From Streptomyces barringtoniae (GTDB lineage Bacteria > Actinomycetota > Actinomycetes > Streptomycetales > Streptomycetaceae), in assembly GCF_020819595.1 (NCBI RefSeq), contig NZ_JAJHNP010000005.1, positions 62,001 through 126,000 of the forward strand: 64,000 nucleotides of DNA, written 5' to 3'. Shown here piece after piece: positions 1-8,590 of the stretch (positions are counted from its first letter, which is position 1; every line of letters starts with the position of its first letter). A program made the position numbers and the translations under genes. The notes beneath the pieces are model-generated. The model made no database searches. It was given only the letters and a program-made list of their open reading frames with translations, and was not told where the DNA came from.

Positions 1-569
1 GCGGACGCTCCTGGCGGATGCTGCCCCCGGCGGGCATGCCGCCCGCGCTGGACGGTGAGGCGGGCTTCGCCGCGAGCGGCCAGTGCCTGGTCACCTCGGG
101 CCCGAAGGACGTCTGGCTGGCCACCGGCGGCGGCGCCCACGCGCGCGTGCTGCACTCCGCCGACCGCGGACTGACCTGGACGGCCGCCGACACACCGGTG
201 CCGGCCGGCGATCCCGCCAAGGGCGTCTTCTCGCTCGCCTTCCGCGACCGCGGCCACGGCCTCGCCGTCGGCGGCGACTACCGCCCCGACCAGGCCTCGC
301 CACAGGCCGCCGCGTTCACCGCCGACGGCGGCCGCACTTGGACCCCGGCCGCCACGTCCCCGCCCGCCTACCGCTCGGGGGCCGCCTGGCTGCCGCACAG
401 CCGCACAGCCGCACTCGCCGTCGGCCCCACCGGTACCGACCTCACCACTGACGCGGGCCGCACCTGGCGCACGATCGACACCGGCTCCTACGACACCGTG
501 GACTGCACGCCCGACCTCAGCTGCTGGGCGGCCGGAGAGCAGGGGAGGGTCGCGCGGCTGGAACGCTGA
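1..569 (+). CDS. BNR/Asp-box repeat protein, C-terminal part (5' end outside window)
   Basis: The frame is open to the left edge, so this is the 3' end of a longer gene. The visible 189 codons contain three Asp-box-like motifs (SADRGLTW, TADGGRTW, TTDAGRTW) spaced as in beta-propeller blades of sialidase-like or photosystem-stability-factor-like proteins, and the end reads CWAAGEQGRVARLER, a typical last blade. Such proteins in Streptomyces are often annotated as oxidoreductases, but the fold only supports a propeller, possibly secreted; the catalytic or signal region would lie upstream. The next gene starts 57 bp later on the same strand. Family confident, function unknown. Confidence 0.75.
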   Translation, partial: GRSWRMLPPAGMPPALDGEAGFAASGQCLVTSGPKDVWLATGGGAHARVLHSADRGLTWTAADTPVPAGDPAKGVFSLAFRDRGHGLAVGGDYRPDQASPQAAAFTADGGRTWTPAATSPPAYRSGAAWLPHSRTAALAVGPTGTDLTTDAGRTWRTIDTGSYDTVDCTPDLSCWAAGEQGRVARLER

Positions 570-625
570 GGTGGGCGGGAACCGGGTACTCGAGTCGCAC
601 GGGATCCGAGACGAAGGGAGCGATC

Positions 626-964
626 ATGCCCGCCGGTTCCAGCTCCAAGCGCGAGCGTCAGTACGAGCACATCAAGAAGAGCGCGCAGGACCGAGGCGAG
701 AGCACCGGGCGCGCCAAGGAGATCGCCGCGCGGACGGTCAACAAGGAGCGCGCCCGCGCCGGCGAGTCCAAGACCGCGAGCCGCAGCTCGACGCAGGACA
801 TGTCGTCCAGCAAGCGCGGCGGTCAGCGGTCGGGCAACCGGGTCGGCTCCCAGGGCCCGACCCGCGACCAGCTGTACAACGAGGCGAAGCAGCGCGGCAT
901 CGAGGGCCGTTCGAACATGAACAAGGACCAGCTGCAGCGCGCGCTGAACGCCAGGAAGGGATGA
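626..964 (+). CDS. Small basic Rho-N/SAP-like protein (plasmid-stabilization-type annotation)
   Basis: A 112-aa, very hydrophilic and basic protein. The first two thirds is rich in K, R, S and E and probably disordered; the C-terminal 35 residues (TRDQLYNEAKQRGIEGRSNMNKDQLQRAL) have the helix-turn-helix pattern of Rho termination factor N-terminal/SAP-like domains that bind nucleic acid. Homologues are common as short single genes in actinomycetes and are often called plasmid stabilization protein, a name without functional support here. The start is set by AAGGGAG at 614-620, five bases before the ATG. It ends 10 bp before the convergent YciI-like gene. Confidence 0.75.
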   Translation: MPAGSSSKRERQYEHIKKSAQDRGESTGRAKEIAARTVNKERARAGESKTASRSSTQDMSSSKRGGQRSGNRVGSQGPTRDQLYNEAKQRGIEGRSNMNKDQLQRALNARKG

Positions 965-974
965 ACGGCCGCGG

Positions 975-1271
975 TCAGCCCGGCGTCTGCCGGTGGCGGG
1001 CCAGCTCCGGAGCCGTCTTGGTGGCGATGAACTCCGCGATGCGATACGTGCACACGCCGCCGACGACGAAGGGATCGCCCGCGACGAGCTCCTCGATCCG
1101 GGCGCGGTTCTCGGCGACGGCGAGGATCACCCCGCCGTCCCGGGGGTTCTTGCGCCCGGAGGCGAGGAAGAAGCCCTTCTCGTACTGCTCCTCGAGCCAC
1201 GCCACGTGGTCCGGCAGGAGCGCGTCCACGGCGTCGAGGGGTGCGGTGTAGGTCAGTTCCAGTACGAACAT
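975..1271 (-). CDS. YciI family protein
   Basis: A 98-aa protein beginning MFVLELTYTAP and containing HVAWLEEQYEKGFFLASGR and DPFVVGGVCTYRIAEF, the conserved core of the YciI-like (DGPF-related) alpha-beta fold. YciI proteins are small dimers with a conserved His/Asp pair; no general reaction is established. An upstream in-frame ATG at 1301 would add ten residues (MSEPGGTLAI) that do not match the family start, so 1271 is chosen. It is convergent with the basic protein to its left and divergent from the endonuclease V gene, 62 bp away. Confidence 0.8.
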   Translation of the reverse strand: MFVLELTYTAPLDAVDALLPDHVAWLEEQYEKGFFLASGRKNPRDGGVILAVAENRARIEELVAGDPFVVGGVCTYRIAEFIATKTAPELARHRQTPG

Positions 1272-1333
1272 GATCGCGAGCGTACCCCCCGGCTCCGACA
1301 ACGGGCCGCTGGAACCGTACAGTTCAGGTCACC

Positions 1334-2074
1334 ATGACGACCGTTGGCGTACCCGCGGGCTGGCCCGCGACCGAGGAAGAGGCCCGCGCGGTGCAGGACG
1401 GGCTGCGCGGACGGGTGGTGCTCGACGAGCGCGGACCCGAGCCCGGCACGGGCCGGGTCACCGGGGTCGACGTCGCCTACGACGACGAGCTCGACCTCGT
1501 CGCCGCGGCGGCCGTCGTGCTGGACGCCGCGTCCCTGGACGTGGTGGCCGAGGCGACGGCCGTCGGCCGGGTCTCCTTCCCGTACGTGCCCGGCCTCCTC
1601 GCCTTCCGCGAGATCCCGACCGTGCGGGCCGCCCTGGACCGGCTGCCGTGCCCGCCCGGCCTGGTCGTGTGCGACGGCTACGGCCTGGCCCATCCGCGTC
1701 GCTTCGGCCTCGCGAGCCACCTCGGCGTGTTCACCGGCCTGCCGGTCATCGGCGTCGCCAAGAACCCGTTCACCTTCACGTACGACGATCCGGACCCGGC
1801 GCGGGGAGCTTCCGCCCCGCTGCTCGCCGGGGACGAGGAGGTCGGGCGCGCACTGCGCACCCGGGACGGCGTCAAACCGGTCTTCGTCTCCGTCGGCCAC
1901 CGGGTGAGCCTGGACAACGCCGTCGCCCACACGCTGGCCCTCACCCCGCGCTACCGGCTGCCGGAGACCACGCGGCGGGCGGACGCCCTGTGCCGCCGGG
2001 CGCTGCGGGAAGCGGCACAGAACGCCGGAGGCGGCGCTCAGGAGGCGACGACGCGCCAGGCGCCGACCTCCTGA
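1334..2074 (+). CDS. nfi: Endonuclease V (deoxyinosine 3' endonuclease)
   Basis: Cleaves DNA (or RNA) at the second phosphodiester 3' of inosine, starting repair of deaminated adenine. The 246-aa protein shows the family blocks in order: GVDVAYDD with the first catalytic Asp, FPYVPGLLAFRE with the catalytic Glu and the wedge PYIP-like motif, and LVVCDGYGLAHPRRFGLASHLG with the next catalytic Asp, followed by GVAKNPF. Length is near normal (about 220-250 aa). The last 37 bp overlap an antisense small gene. It stands alone as a transcription unit. The assignment is firm; whether DNA or RNA is the main substrate cannot be told from sequence. Confidence 0.92.
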   Translation: MTTVGVPAGWPATEEEARAVQDGLRGRVVLDERGPEPGTGRVTGVDVAYDDELDLVAAAAVVLDAASLDVVAEATAVGRVSFPYVPGLLAFREIPTVRAALDRLPCPPGLVVCDGYGLAHPRRFGLASHLGVFTGLPVIGVAKNPFTFTYDDPDPARGASAPLLAGDEEVGRALRTRDGVKPVFVSVGHRVSLDNAVAHTLALTPRYRLPETTRRADALCRRALREAAQNAGGGAQEATTRQAPTS

Positions 2075-2226
2075 TACGCCGAGTCGTAGACGGCCGAGCC
2101 GTCTCCGGGTTCGAGGGCGTAGTGGTGGAGGTTCCCGCCCCAGTAGCGCAGGATGCGCCCCAGCTCGCCGGCGCGCTCCTGCCCTTGCGCGCCCTCGTCC
2201 ACGGTCACTTCGAGCACGAACTTCAT
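2038..2226 (-). CDS. Small conserved hypothetical protein
   Basis: A 62-aa protein (MKFVLEVTVDEG..., ending VGAWRVVAS) with no motif that I recognise. The pattern of a short leading beta-strand, an Ala/Glu helix with RAGELGRILRYWGGNL and a closing YDSAYQEVGAWRV strand suggests a compact alpha-beta fold, and a coding sequence rather than a shadow of nfi, since most of it lies outside nfi. Its 3' end overlaps nfi by 37 bp in antisense. The start has GGCGGGAGAGGC just upstream as a possible ribosome site. Confidence 0.6.
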   Translation of the reverse strand: MKFVLEVTVDEGAQGQERAGELGRILRYWGGNLHHYALEPGDGSAVYDSAYQEVGAWRVVAS

Positions 2227-2288
2227 GCCTCTCCCGCCTCCTTCGGCTCAGCGGACTTGAGCCTCAATCGTTTCATTGACGGGCCCGG

Positions 2289-2345
2289 TGAGACTTTCGT
2301 GGCGATGGCCGCAGGTGCCCGGGGACGCCGGCTGCGAAAGTCTCA
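2289..2345. repeat. Inverted repeat, isolated member of the GAGACTTTCG repeat family
   Basis: TGAGACTTTCG at 2289-2299 pairs perfectly with CGAAAGTCTCA at 2335-2345, an 11-bp stem with a 35-base interior. It overlaps the stop codon of the minus-strand gene at 2343, so it may end that transcript. The left arm continues as TGGCG, giving GAGACTTTCGTGGCG, close to GAGACTTTCGTTGCG at the start of the array at 28.5 kb; the interior GC-rich part also resembles monomers of that array. Confidence 0.6.
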
Positions 2346-3542
2346 AACGGGGGAGGAGGTGCCCGGGCCGGTGGCCGCGACCCGGAAGGTGATTCCCGCG
2401 GCGCGCAGCCGCTCGGTCAGGGCGTCACCCATCGCCTGCGCCGTGGTGACCTGCCCGGCCGTCGGCGGGAGGTCGTCGAAGGCCAGGCTGAGGGCCGCCT
2501 CGGCGAACATCTTCGCCGTCTCGTCGTAGCCGGGGTCGCCGCCCGAGACCTCCGTGAACACGCGCCGCCCGCCGCCCTCGCCGACGAAACGCACGGCGAA
2601 CCGGCTCCGCGCCCGCCGCTCCGGGCTCGGCCCGTCCCCCGGCTGCAGCCGGCCCGACAACCAGCGCCGGGCGGGCGGCAGTTGGGCGGCCGCCAGTACC
2701 GCGCCGACGGCGGCGACCCCGCCGAGGGCGACCGGCAGGTGCCGCACCGCCGCGTAGTGCCGGTAGCGGAAGTCGGGGCCGTACCGGCGGAGCGCCTTCG
2801 CCGAGCGGCGCACGATCTGCGGGTCGACGGTCGGCAGCGGCAGCGCCCACGCGCCGACCTCCTTGGCGAACCGGGGCGCGCCCGTCGGCGCCGCGACCCG
2901 CCGCCCCATCAGCCGCGGCTCGTGCCGGCCCCGCTCGCGCGCCGCGGCCAGCAGCTGCCGGCCGCGGGCGAACTGGTTCAGCGCCGAGGCCAGGGTGCCG
3001 CCGGAGAAGGCAGCGTCGGCGGTCACGTATCCGTCCACGGTCAGCGGTACGCCCTCGGGCAGCTGCCGGACCGTGAAGTACACACCCAGGTCGTGGGGTA
3101 CGGAGTCGAAGCCGCACGCGTGCAGCAGGCGCCCGCCCGTCTCCCGCGCGCGTGCGTCGTGCCGGACGTACATCAGGTCGACGAACTCCGGCTCGCCGGT
3201 CAGATCCAGGTAGTCGGTCCCGGCGTCCGCGCAGGCGGCGACCAGCTCCTCGCCGTACAGCACGTACGGCCCGACGGTCGTGGCGACCACGCGCGCGTGC
3301 TCGGCGAGGGCGCGCAGGGTCGCGGGTTCGGACACGTCGGCCCGCAGGACACCGACGTCCGCCCCGCCCGGCAGGCGCTCGCGCAGCCGCTCCAGCTTGC
3401 GTTCGTCGCGGCCGGCCACCGCCCAGCGCAGGTCCTTCGGCGCGTGCGCGGCGAGGTACTCCGCCGTGAGGGTGCCGACGAAGCCGGTGGCTCCGAAAAG
3501 CACGAGGTCGTAGGGACGATCTGCCCTATTTAGCCTGCTCAT
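2343..3542 (-). CDS. Saccharopine dehydrogenase-like / trans-acting enoyl reductase family protein
   Basis: A 399-aa NAD(P)-binding protein. Residues 9-30 hold the Rossmann motif VLFGATGFVGTL, followed by an AVAGRDERKLERL segment as in saccharopine-dehydrogenase NADP-binding domains. A hydrophobic stretch near residue 270 (HLPVALGGVAAVGAVLAAAQL) suggests membrane association, as in the mycobacterial trans-acting enoyl reductase relatives. The C-terminus holds the conserved GDPGYDETAKMFAEAALSL block. True saccharopine dehydrogenase activity is not implied; homologues act as lipid or polyketide reductases or are uncharacterised. AAGGGG lies five bases before the ATG. No operon partner is evident. 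Confidence 0.8.
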   Translation of the reverse strand: MSRLNRADRPYDLVLFGATGFVGTLTAEYLAAHAPKDLRWAVAGRDERKLERLRERLPGGADVGVLRADVSEPATLRALAEHARVVATTVGPYVLYGEELVAACADAGTDYLDLTGEPEFVDLMYVRHDARARETGGRLLHACGFDSVPHDLGVYFTVRQLPEGVPLTVDGYVTADAAFSGGTLASALNQFARGRQLLAAARERGRHEPRLMGRRVAAPTGAPRFAKEVGAWALPLPTVDPQIVRRSAKALRRYGPDFRYRHYAAVRHLPVALGGVAAVGAVLAAAQLPPARRWLSGRLQPGDGPSPERRARSRFAVRFVGEGGGRRVFTEVSGGDPGYDETAKMFAEAALSLAFDDLPPTAGQVTTAQAMGDALTERLRAAGITFRVAATGPGTSSPV

Positions 3543-3911
3543 GACACCCCTTCGTCCCGCAGCCCGCGCCGCTGTCGGTGGCCGAGGCTAGCGTGAGGGG
3601 AGCGAGCGACGACGACCAGCCCGGAGGCAGTGGTGGCCGCAGCCAGGAACGCCCTGACAAAGAGGGAGAAAGCGCGCGAGTTCCTCGGTGTGGACGACGG
3701 TGGCCACCCGCAGGGTCTCGCCGTCGTGCTCCGGAGCGACGTCGTCGGCGCGGGCCGCGGCGCCGCCGTCTTTCACCCTCCCGGGCGATCCCCATGGAGC
3801 CGGGCACTTGACTAAGCGCTTGCTCGTTAGGTCTTGTGTCCGGTGGAAGGCGTTCCTAGCATCACCGGTGTTACATCAGTTGTGTCACACATGCTTTTGG
3901 GGGCAGGACGC
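3543..3911. other. Intergenic region without a convincing gene
   Basis: This 369-bp divergent interval between the reductase-like gene and the CoA-transferase gene contains several short open frames on both strands, none with a good ribosome site plus a recognisable product. Its right part holds a TTGACT -35-like hexamer at 3808-3813 and the candidate operator at 3812-3830. Confidence 0.6.
3812..3830. promoter_or_regulatory. Candidate TetR-type operator before the beta-oxidation block
   Basis: CTAAGCGCTTGCTCGTTAG has matching outer arms (CTAA/TTAG) and an inner AGC-GCTT-GCT symmetry, and overlaps a TTGACT -35-like hexamer. AGCGCTTGCT cores are familiar from TetR-type operators in front of actinobacterial acyl-CoA genes; this is recalled, not tested. 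It lies 82 bp before the chosen start of the CoA-transferase gene. Confidence 0.45.
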
Positions 3912-5069
3912 ATGACGACGGCAGAGACGCCGGCGACGCCGGGCGGCGGGCCGCTCTCCGGCGTGCGCGTGGTCGAACTGGCCGGCATCGGTCCGGGCCC
4001 GTTCGCCGCCATGCTCCTCGCGGACCTGGGCGCGGACGTGGTCCGGGTGGACCGGCCGGGCGGCCCCGGCCTGGGCATCGATCCCGCGTACGACGTCACC
4101 AACCGCAACAAGCGCTCGATCGTCGTCGACCTGAAGGCACCGGACGGCCGCGCGCGCGTGCTGGACCTCGCCGAACGGGCCGACATCCTCATCGAGGGCT
4201 ACCGCCCGGGCGTCGCCGAGCGCCTCGGCGTAGGCCCCGAGGAGTGCCACGCCCGCAACCCCCGCCTGGTCTACGGCCGTATGACCGGCTGGGGGCAGGA
4301 CGGCCCACTCGCCGAGCGCGCGGGCCACGACGTGGCGTACATCGCGCTGACCGGCACCCTCGGCATGACCGGCCGGCCGGACGAGCCCCCGGTCTTTCCC
4401 GCCAACCTGCTCGGCGACTACGCGGGCGGTTCCCTCTACCTGGTCGTCGGTGTCCTCGCCGCGCTCCACCACGCGCGCGTGACCGGCACCGGACAGGTCG
4501 TCGACGCCGCCATCGTGGACGGCACGGCCCACCTCTCGGCGATGATCCACGGCATGCTCGCGGCCGGCGGCTGGCAGGACCGGCGCGCCGCCAACCTCCT
4601 CGACGGCGGCTGCCCCTACTACGGCACCTACGAGACGGCCGACGGCAAGTACATGGCGGTCGGAGCCCTGGAGGGGCAGTTCTACGCGGAGTTCCTGCGC
4701 CTGCTCGGCCTGGACGACCTGGCACCGGCCCACAGGGACTGGAGCCGCTGGGACGAGTTTCGCGAGCGCGTAGCCGCCCGCTTCAAGTCCCGGACCCGGG
4801 ACGAGTGGACGGCCCTCTTCGAGGGAACCGACGCCTGTGTGGCCCCCGTGCTGTCCCTGCGCGAGGCCCCGCACCACCCGCACCTGGCCGCCCGCGGCAC
4901 CTTCACCGACCACGCCGGCATCACCCAGCCGGCCCCCGCCCCCCGTTTCTCCGCCACCCCCACGTGCGTCCGTACCGGCCCCGCCCTGCCGGGCGCCGAC
5001 ACGGAGGCGGTGGCGCGGGACTGGGGGATACCCGCACCCGCGGACGACCATCCGGCCACCGACACCTGA
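3912..5069 (+). CDS. CaiB/BaiF CoA-transferase family protein (alpha-methylacyl-CoA racemase-like)
   Basis: A 385-aa class III CoA-transferase or racemase. [33 protein letters not shown] is the typical N-terminal block; RGYRPGV-like [17 protein letters not shown] and [28 protein letters not shown] follow, and the [24 protein letters not shown] segment matches alpha-methylacyl-CoA racemases. In that subgroup the AGHD aspartate region and an upstream His take part in C2 epimerisation of 2-methyl-branched acyl-CoAs, which would suit breakdown of branched fatty acids by the thiolase and FadB genes downstream. The start at 3912 is preferred over an upstream one (3834) because homologues begin close to MTT...LSGVRV and AGGA lies seven bases upstream. 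Confidence 0.85.
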   Translation: MTTAETPATPGGGPLSGVRVVELAGIGPGPFAAMLLADLGADVVRVDRPGGPGLGIDPAYDVTNRNKRSIVVDLKAPDGRARVLDLAERADILIEGYRPGVAERLGVGPEECHARNPRLVYGRMTGWGQDGPLAERAGHDVAYIALTGTLGMTGRPDEPPVFPANLLGDYAGGSLYLVVGVLAALHHARVTGTGQVVDAAIVDGTAHLSAMIHGMLAAGGWQDRRAANLLDGGCPYYGTYETADGKYMAVGALEGQFYAEFLRLLGLDDLAPAHRDWSRWDEFRERVAARFKSRTRDEWTALFEGTDACVAPVLSLREAPHHPHLAARGTFTDHAGITQPAPAPRFSATPTCVRTGPALPGADTEAVARDWGIPAPADDHPATDT

Positions 5070-5141
5070 ACCACGACCCGTTCACCGACGCCGGCCGACC
5101 CCGCCCACCCCGCTCGGCCCACCCTCCCGAAAGGCACACCA

Positions 5142-6356
5142 GTGAGCACCGAAGCGTACGTGTACGACGCGATCCGCACCCCGCGCGGCCGCGGCAAGGC
5201 GAACGGCGCCCTGCACGGCACCAAGCCCATCGACCTGGTCGTCGGCCTCATCCACGAGATCCGCGACCGCTTCCCCGGCCTCGACCCGGCCGCCGTCGAC
5301 GACATCGTGCTCGGTGTCGTCGGCCCCGTCGGCGACCAGGGTTCCGACATCGCCCGGATCGCCGCGATCGCCGCCGGACTGCCCGACACGGTCGCCGGCG
5401 TACAGGAGAACCGCTTCTGTGCCTCGGGCCTGGAGGCCGTCAACCTGGCCGCCGCCAAGGTCCGTTCCGGCTGGGAGGACCTGGTCCTCGCGGGCGGTGT
5501 GGAGTCCATGTCCCGGGTGCCGATGGCCTCCGACGGCGGCGCCTGGTTCAACGACCCGATGACCAACCTCGCCGTCAACTTCGTGCCGCAGGGCATCGGC
5601 GCCGACCTGATCGCCACCATCGAGGGCTTCTCCCGCCGGGACGTCGACGAGTACGCGGCCCTGTCCCAGGAGCGCGCCGCCACGGCCTGGAAGGAGGGCC
5701 GCTTCGACCGCTCCGTCGTCCCCGTGAAGGACCGCAGCGGCCTGGTCGTCCTCGACCACGACGAGCATCTGCGCCCCGGCACCACCGCCGACTCCCTCGC
5801 CAAGCTCAAGCCGTCCTTCGCGGACATCGGCGAACTCGGCGGCTTCGACGCGGTCGCGCTGCAGAAGTACCACTGGGTCGAGAAGATCGACCACGTCCAC
5901 CACGCGGGCAACTCCTCCGGCATCGTCGACGGCGCCTCGCTCGTCGCGATCGGCTCCAAGGAGGTCGGCGAGCGCCACGGCCTCACCCCGCGCGCGCGGA
6001 TCGTCTCCGCCGCCGTCTCCGGCTCCGAGCCCACCATCATGCTCACCGGACCCGCCCCCGCCACCCGCAAGGCCCTGGCCAGGGCCGGTCTCACCATCGA
6101 CGACATCGACCTGGTCGAGATCAACGAGGCGTTCGCCGCGGTGGTCCTGCGCTTCGTCAAGGACATGGGTCTGTCGCTGGACAAGGTCAACGTCAACGGC
6201 GGCGCCATCGCCCTCGGCCACCCCCTCGGCGCGACCGGTGCGATGATCCTCGGCTCGCTCATCGACGAGCTGGAGCGCCAGGACAAGCGCTACGGCCTCG
6301 CCACCCTGTGCGTCGGCGGCGGCATGGGCATCGCCACCATCGTCGAGCGCATCTGA
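5142..6356 (+). CDS. fadA: Acetyl-CoA C-acyltransferase (thiolase)
   Basis: A 404-aa thiolase that would cleave 3-ketoacyl-CoA with CoA in beta-oxidation. The nucleophilic Cys is C93 in [12 protein letters not shown], a variant of the usual RMCGSG setting; the C-terminal half has EINEAFAAV, the catalytic His block [16 protein letters not shown] and the second Cys in LCVGGGMG. Start is GTG at 5142 after GAAAGG. It is 72 bp behind the CoA-transferase and 50 bp ahead of the FadB-like gene, the usual order of a two-subunit trifunctional system. Assignment to degradation rather than acetoacetyl-CoA formation is inferred from the FadB partner. Confidence 0.92.
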   Translation: MSTEAYVYDAIRTPRGRGKANGALHGTKPIDLVVGLIHEIRDRFPGLDPAAVDDIVLGVVGPVGDQGSDIARIAAIAAGLPDTVAGVQENRFCASGLEAVNLAAAKVRSGWEDLVLAGGVESMSRVPMASDGGAWFNDPMTNLAVNFVPQGIGADLIATIEGFSRRDVDEYAALSQERAATAWKEGRFDRSVVPVKDRSGLVVLDHDEHLRPGTTADSLAKLKPSFADIGELGGFDAVALQKYHWVEKIDHVHHAGNSSGIVDGASLVAIGSKEVGERHGLTPRARIVSAAVSGSEPTIMLTGPAPATRKALARAGLTIDDIDLVEINEAFAAVVLRFVKDMGLSLDKVNVNGGAIALGHPLGATGAMILGSLIDELERQDKRYGLATLCVGGGMGIATIVERI

Positions 6357-6406
6357 ACTCCCCGCGGAATCACGAGACTTCCGAGACCTCAACGGAGACG
6401 ACTGTC

Positions 6407-8590
6407 ATGACCGAGAGCACCACCATCCGCTGGGAGCAGGACGACACCGGTGTCGTCACCCTCGTCCTGGACGACCCCGACCAGTCCGCGAACACCATGA
6501 ACCAGGCGTTCCGCGAGTCCCTCGCCGCGATCACCGACCGCCTGGAGGCCGAGCGGGACTCCGTCCGCGGCATCATCTTCACCTCCGCCAAGAAGACCTT
6601 CTTCGCGGGCGGCGACCTGCGCGACCTGATCCGGGTCACCCCGGAGACCGCCCAGGACCTCTTCGACGGCGGCCTCGCCATCAAGCGCAACCTGCGCCGC
6701 ATCGAGACCCTCGGCAAGCCCGTCGTCGCCGCCATCAACGGTGCGGCCCTGGGCGGCGGCTTCGAACTGGCCCTCGCCTGCCATCACCGGGTCGCCCTCG
6801 ACACCTCCGGCACCAAGATCGGCTGCCCCGAGGTCACCCTGGGCCTGCTCCCCGGCGGAGGCGGCGTCGTCCGCACCGTACGGCTGCTGGGCATCGCCGA
6901 CGCCCTGCTGAAGGTGCTCCTCCAGGGCCAGCAGTACAACGCACGCCGCGCCCAGGAGAACGGCCTCGTCCACGAGGTCGCCGCCACGCCCGAGGAACTG
7001 CACGCCAAGGCCCGCGCCTTCATCGACGCCAACCCCGAGTCGCAGCAGCCCTGGGACAAGCCCGGCTACAAGATCCCCGGCGGTACGCCCGCCAACCCGA
7101 AGTTCGCCGCGAACCTGCCCGCCTTCCCGGCCACCCTGCGCAAGCAGACGAACGGCGCCCCCTACCCGGCTCCCCGCAACATCCTCGCCGCGGCCGTCGA
7201 GGGCTCCCAGGTCGACTTCGAGACCGCTCAGGTCATCGAGGCCCGCTACTTCGTGGAGCTGGCCGCCGGGCAGACCTCGAAGAACATGATCCAGGCGTTC
7301 TTCTTCGACCTCCAGGCGGTCAACTCCGGCGCCAACCGCCCGAAGGGCATCGAGGCCCGCAAGGTCCGCAAGGTCGCGGTGCTCGGCGCCGGCATGATGG
7401 GCGCCGGCATCGCCTACTCGTGTGCCCGCGCCGGTATCGACGTCGTCCTCAAGGACGTCTCCCTGGAGGCGGCGACCAAGGGCAAGGGTTACTCCGAGAA
7501 GCTGTGCGCCAAGGCCGTCGCCAAGGGCCGTACCAGCCAGGAGAAGGCGGACGCGCTGCTCGCCCGGATCACACCCACCGCCGAGGCCGCCGACCTCGCG
7601 GGCTGCGACGCGGTGATCGAGGCCGTCTTCGAGGACACCTCGCTCAAGCACAAGGTGTTCCAGGAGATCGAGTCCGTCGTCGCGCCCGACGCGCTGCTGT
7701 GCTCCAACACCTCCACCCTGCCCATCACGACGCTCGCCGAGGGCGTGGACCGCCAGGCCGACTTCATCGGGCTGCACTTCTTCTCCCCGGTCGACAAGAT
7801 GCCCCTGGTGGAGATCATCAAGGGCGAGCGCACCGGCGACGAGGCCCTGGCCCGGGCCTTCGACCTGGTCCGGCAGATCAACAAGACGCCGATCGTCGTG
7901 AACGACTCGCGCGGCTTCTTCACCTCCCGCGTGATCGGCCACTTCATCAACGAGGGCGTCGCCATGGTCGGCGAGGGCATCGAGCCCGCCTCCGTGGAGC
8001 AGGCCGCCGCCCAGGCCGGCTACCCGGCCAAGGTCCTCTCCCTCATGGACGAGCTGACCCTCACCCTCCCGCGCAAGATCCGCAACGAGACGAAGCGGGC
8101 CGTGGAGGAGACGGGCGGCACCTGGACCGCGCACCCGGCCGAGGCGGTCATCGACCGTATGGTCGACGAGTTCGGCCGCCCCGGCCGCAGCGGCGGCGCC
8201 GGCTTCTACGACTACACCGAGGACGGCAGGCGGGCCGGACTCTGGCCGGGTCTGCGCGAGCACTTCACCAGGCCCGGGTGCGAGATCCCCTTCCGGGACA
8301 TGCAGGAGCGGATGCTCTTCTCCGAAGCGCTCGACACCGTGCGCCTCCTGGAGGAGGGCGTGCTGACCTCGGTCGCCGACGCCAACATCGGCTCGATCTT
8401 CGGCATCGGCTTCCCTGGCTGGACCGGCGGTGTGCTCCAGTACATCAACGGCTACGAGGGGGGCCTGCCCGGATTCGTGGCACGCGCGCGTGAGCTGGCC
8501 GAGGCCTACGGCGAGCGTTTCACCCCGCCCGCGCTGCTCGTGGAGAAGGCCGAGAAGGGGGAGCCGTTCGCCGACTCAGTCCGCTCCTGA
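6407..8590 (+). CDS. fadB: FadB-like fusion: enoyl-CoA hydratase / 3-hydroxyacyl-CoA dehydrogenase
   Basis: A 727-aa fusion that hydrates enoyl-CoA and oxidises 3-hydroxyacyl-CoA with NAD. The N-terminal crotonase domain (about 1-200) has FFAGGDLRDL and AINGAALGGGFELALACHHR, the oxyanion-hole region. From about 325 the Rossmann motif VAVLGAGMMGAGIAYSCARAG starts the dehydrogenase, with CSNTSTLPIT, FIGLHFFSPVDKMPLVEII and NDSRGFFTSRVIGHFINEG around the catalytic His/Glu. Start ATG at 6407 has GGAGA 13 to 9 bases upstream; the frame stays open far upstream but only as a shadow of the thiolase. Its last 15 bp overlap the convergent MerR-type gene. Confidence 0.93.
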   Translation: MTESTTIRWEQDDTGVVTLVLDDPDQSANTMNQAFRESLAAITDRLEAERDSVRGIIFTSAKKTFFAGGDLRDLIRVTPETAQDLFDGGLAIKRNLRRIETLGKPVVAAINGAALGGGFELALACHHRVALDTSGTKIGCPEVTLGLLPGGGGVVRTVRLLGIADALLKVLLQGQQYNARRAQENGLVHEVAATPEELHAKARAFIDANPESQQPWDKPGYKIPGGTPANPKFAANLPAFPATLRKQTNGAPYPAPRNILAAAVEGSQVDFETAQVIEARYFVELAAGQTSKNMIQAFFFDLQAVNSGANRPKGIEARKVRKVAVLGAGMMGAGIAYSCARAGIDVVLKDVSLEAATKGKGYSEKLCAKAVAKGRTSQEKADALLARITPTAEAADLAGCDAVIEAVFEDTSLKHKVFQEIESVVAPDALLCSNTSTLPITTLAEGVDRQADFIGLHFFSPVDKMPLVEIIKGERTGDEALARAFDLVRQINKTPIVVNDSRGFFTSRVIGHFINEGVAMVGEGIEPASVEQAAAQAGYPAKVLSLMDELTLTLPRKIRNETKRAVEETGGTWTAHPAEAVIDRMVDEFGRPGRSGGAGFYDYTEDGRRAGLWPGLREHFTRPGCEIPFRDMQERMLFSEALDTVRLLEEGVLTSVADANIGSIFGIGFPGWTGGVLQYINGYEGGLPGFVARARELAEAYGERFTPPALLVEKAEKGEPFADSVRS

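Noticed and set aside
3588..3776. Minus-strand 62-codon frame resembling a regulator fragment (ETLRVATVVHTEELARF)
   Set aside because: No ribosome site, no helix-turn-helix, and the similarity is too short to support a pseudogene call.
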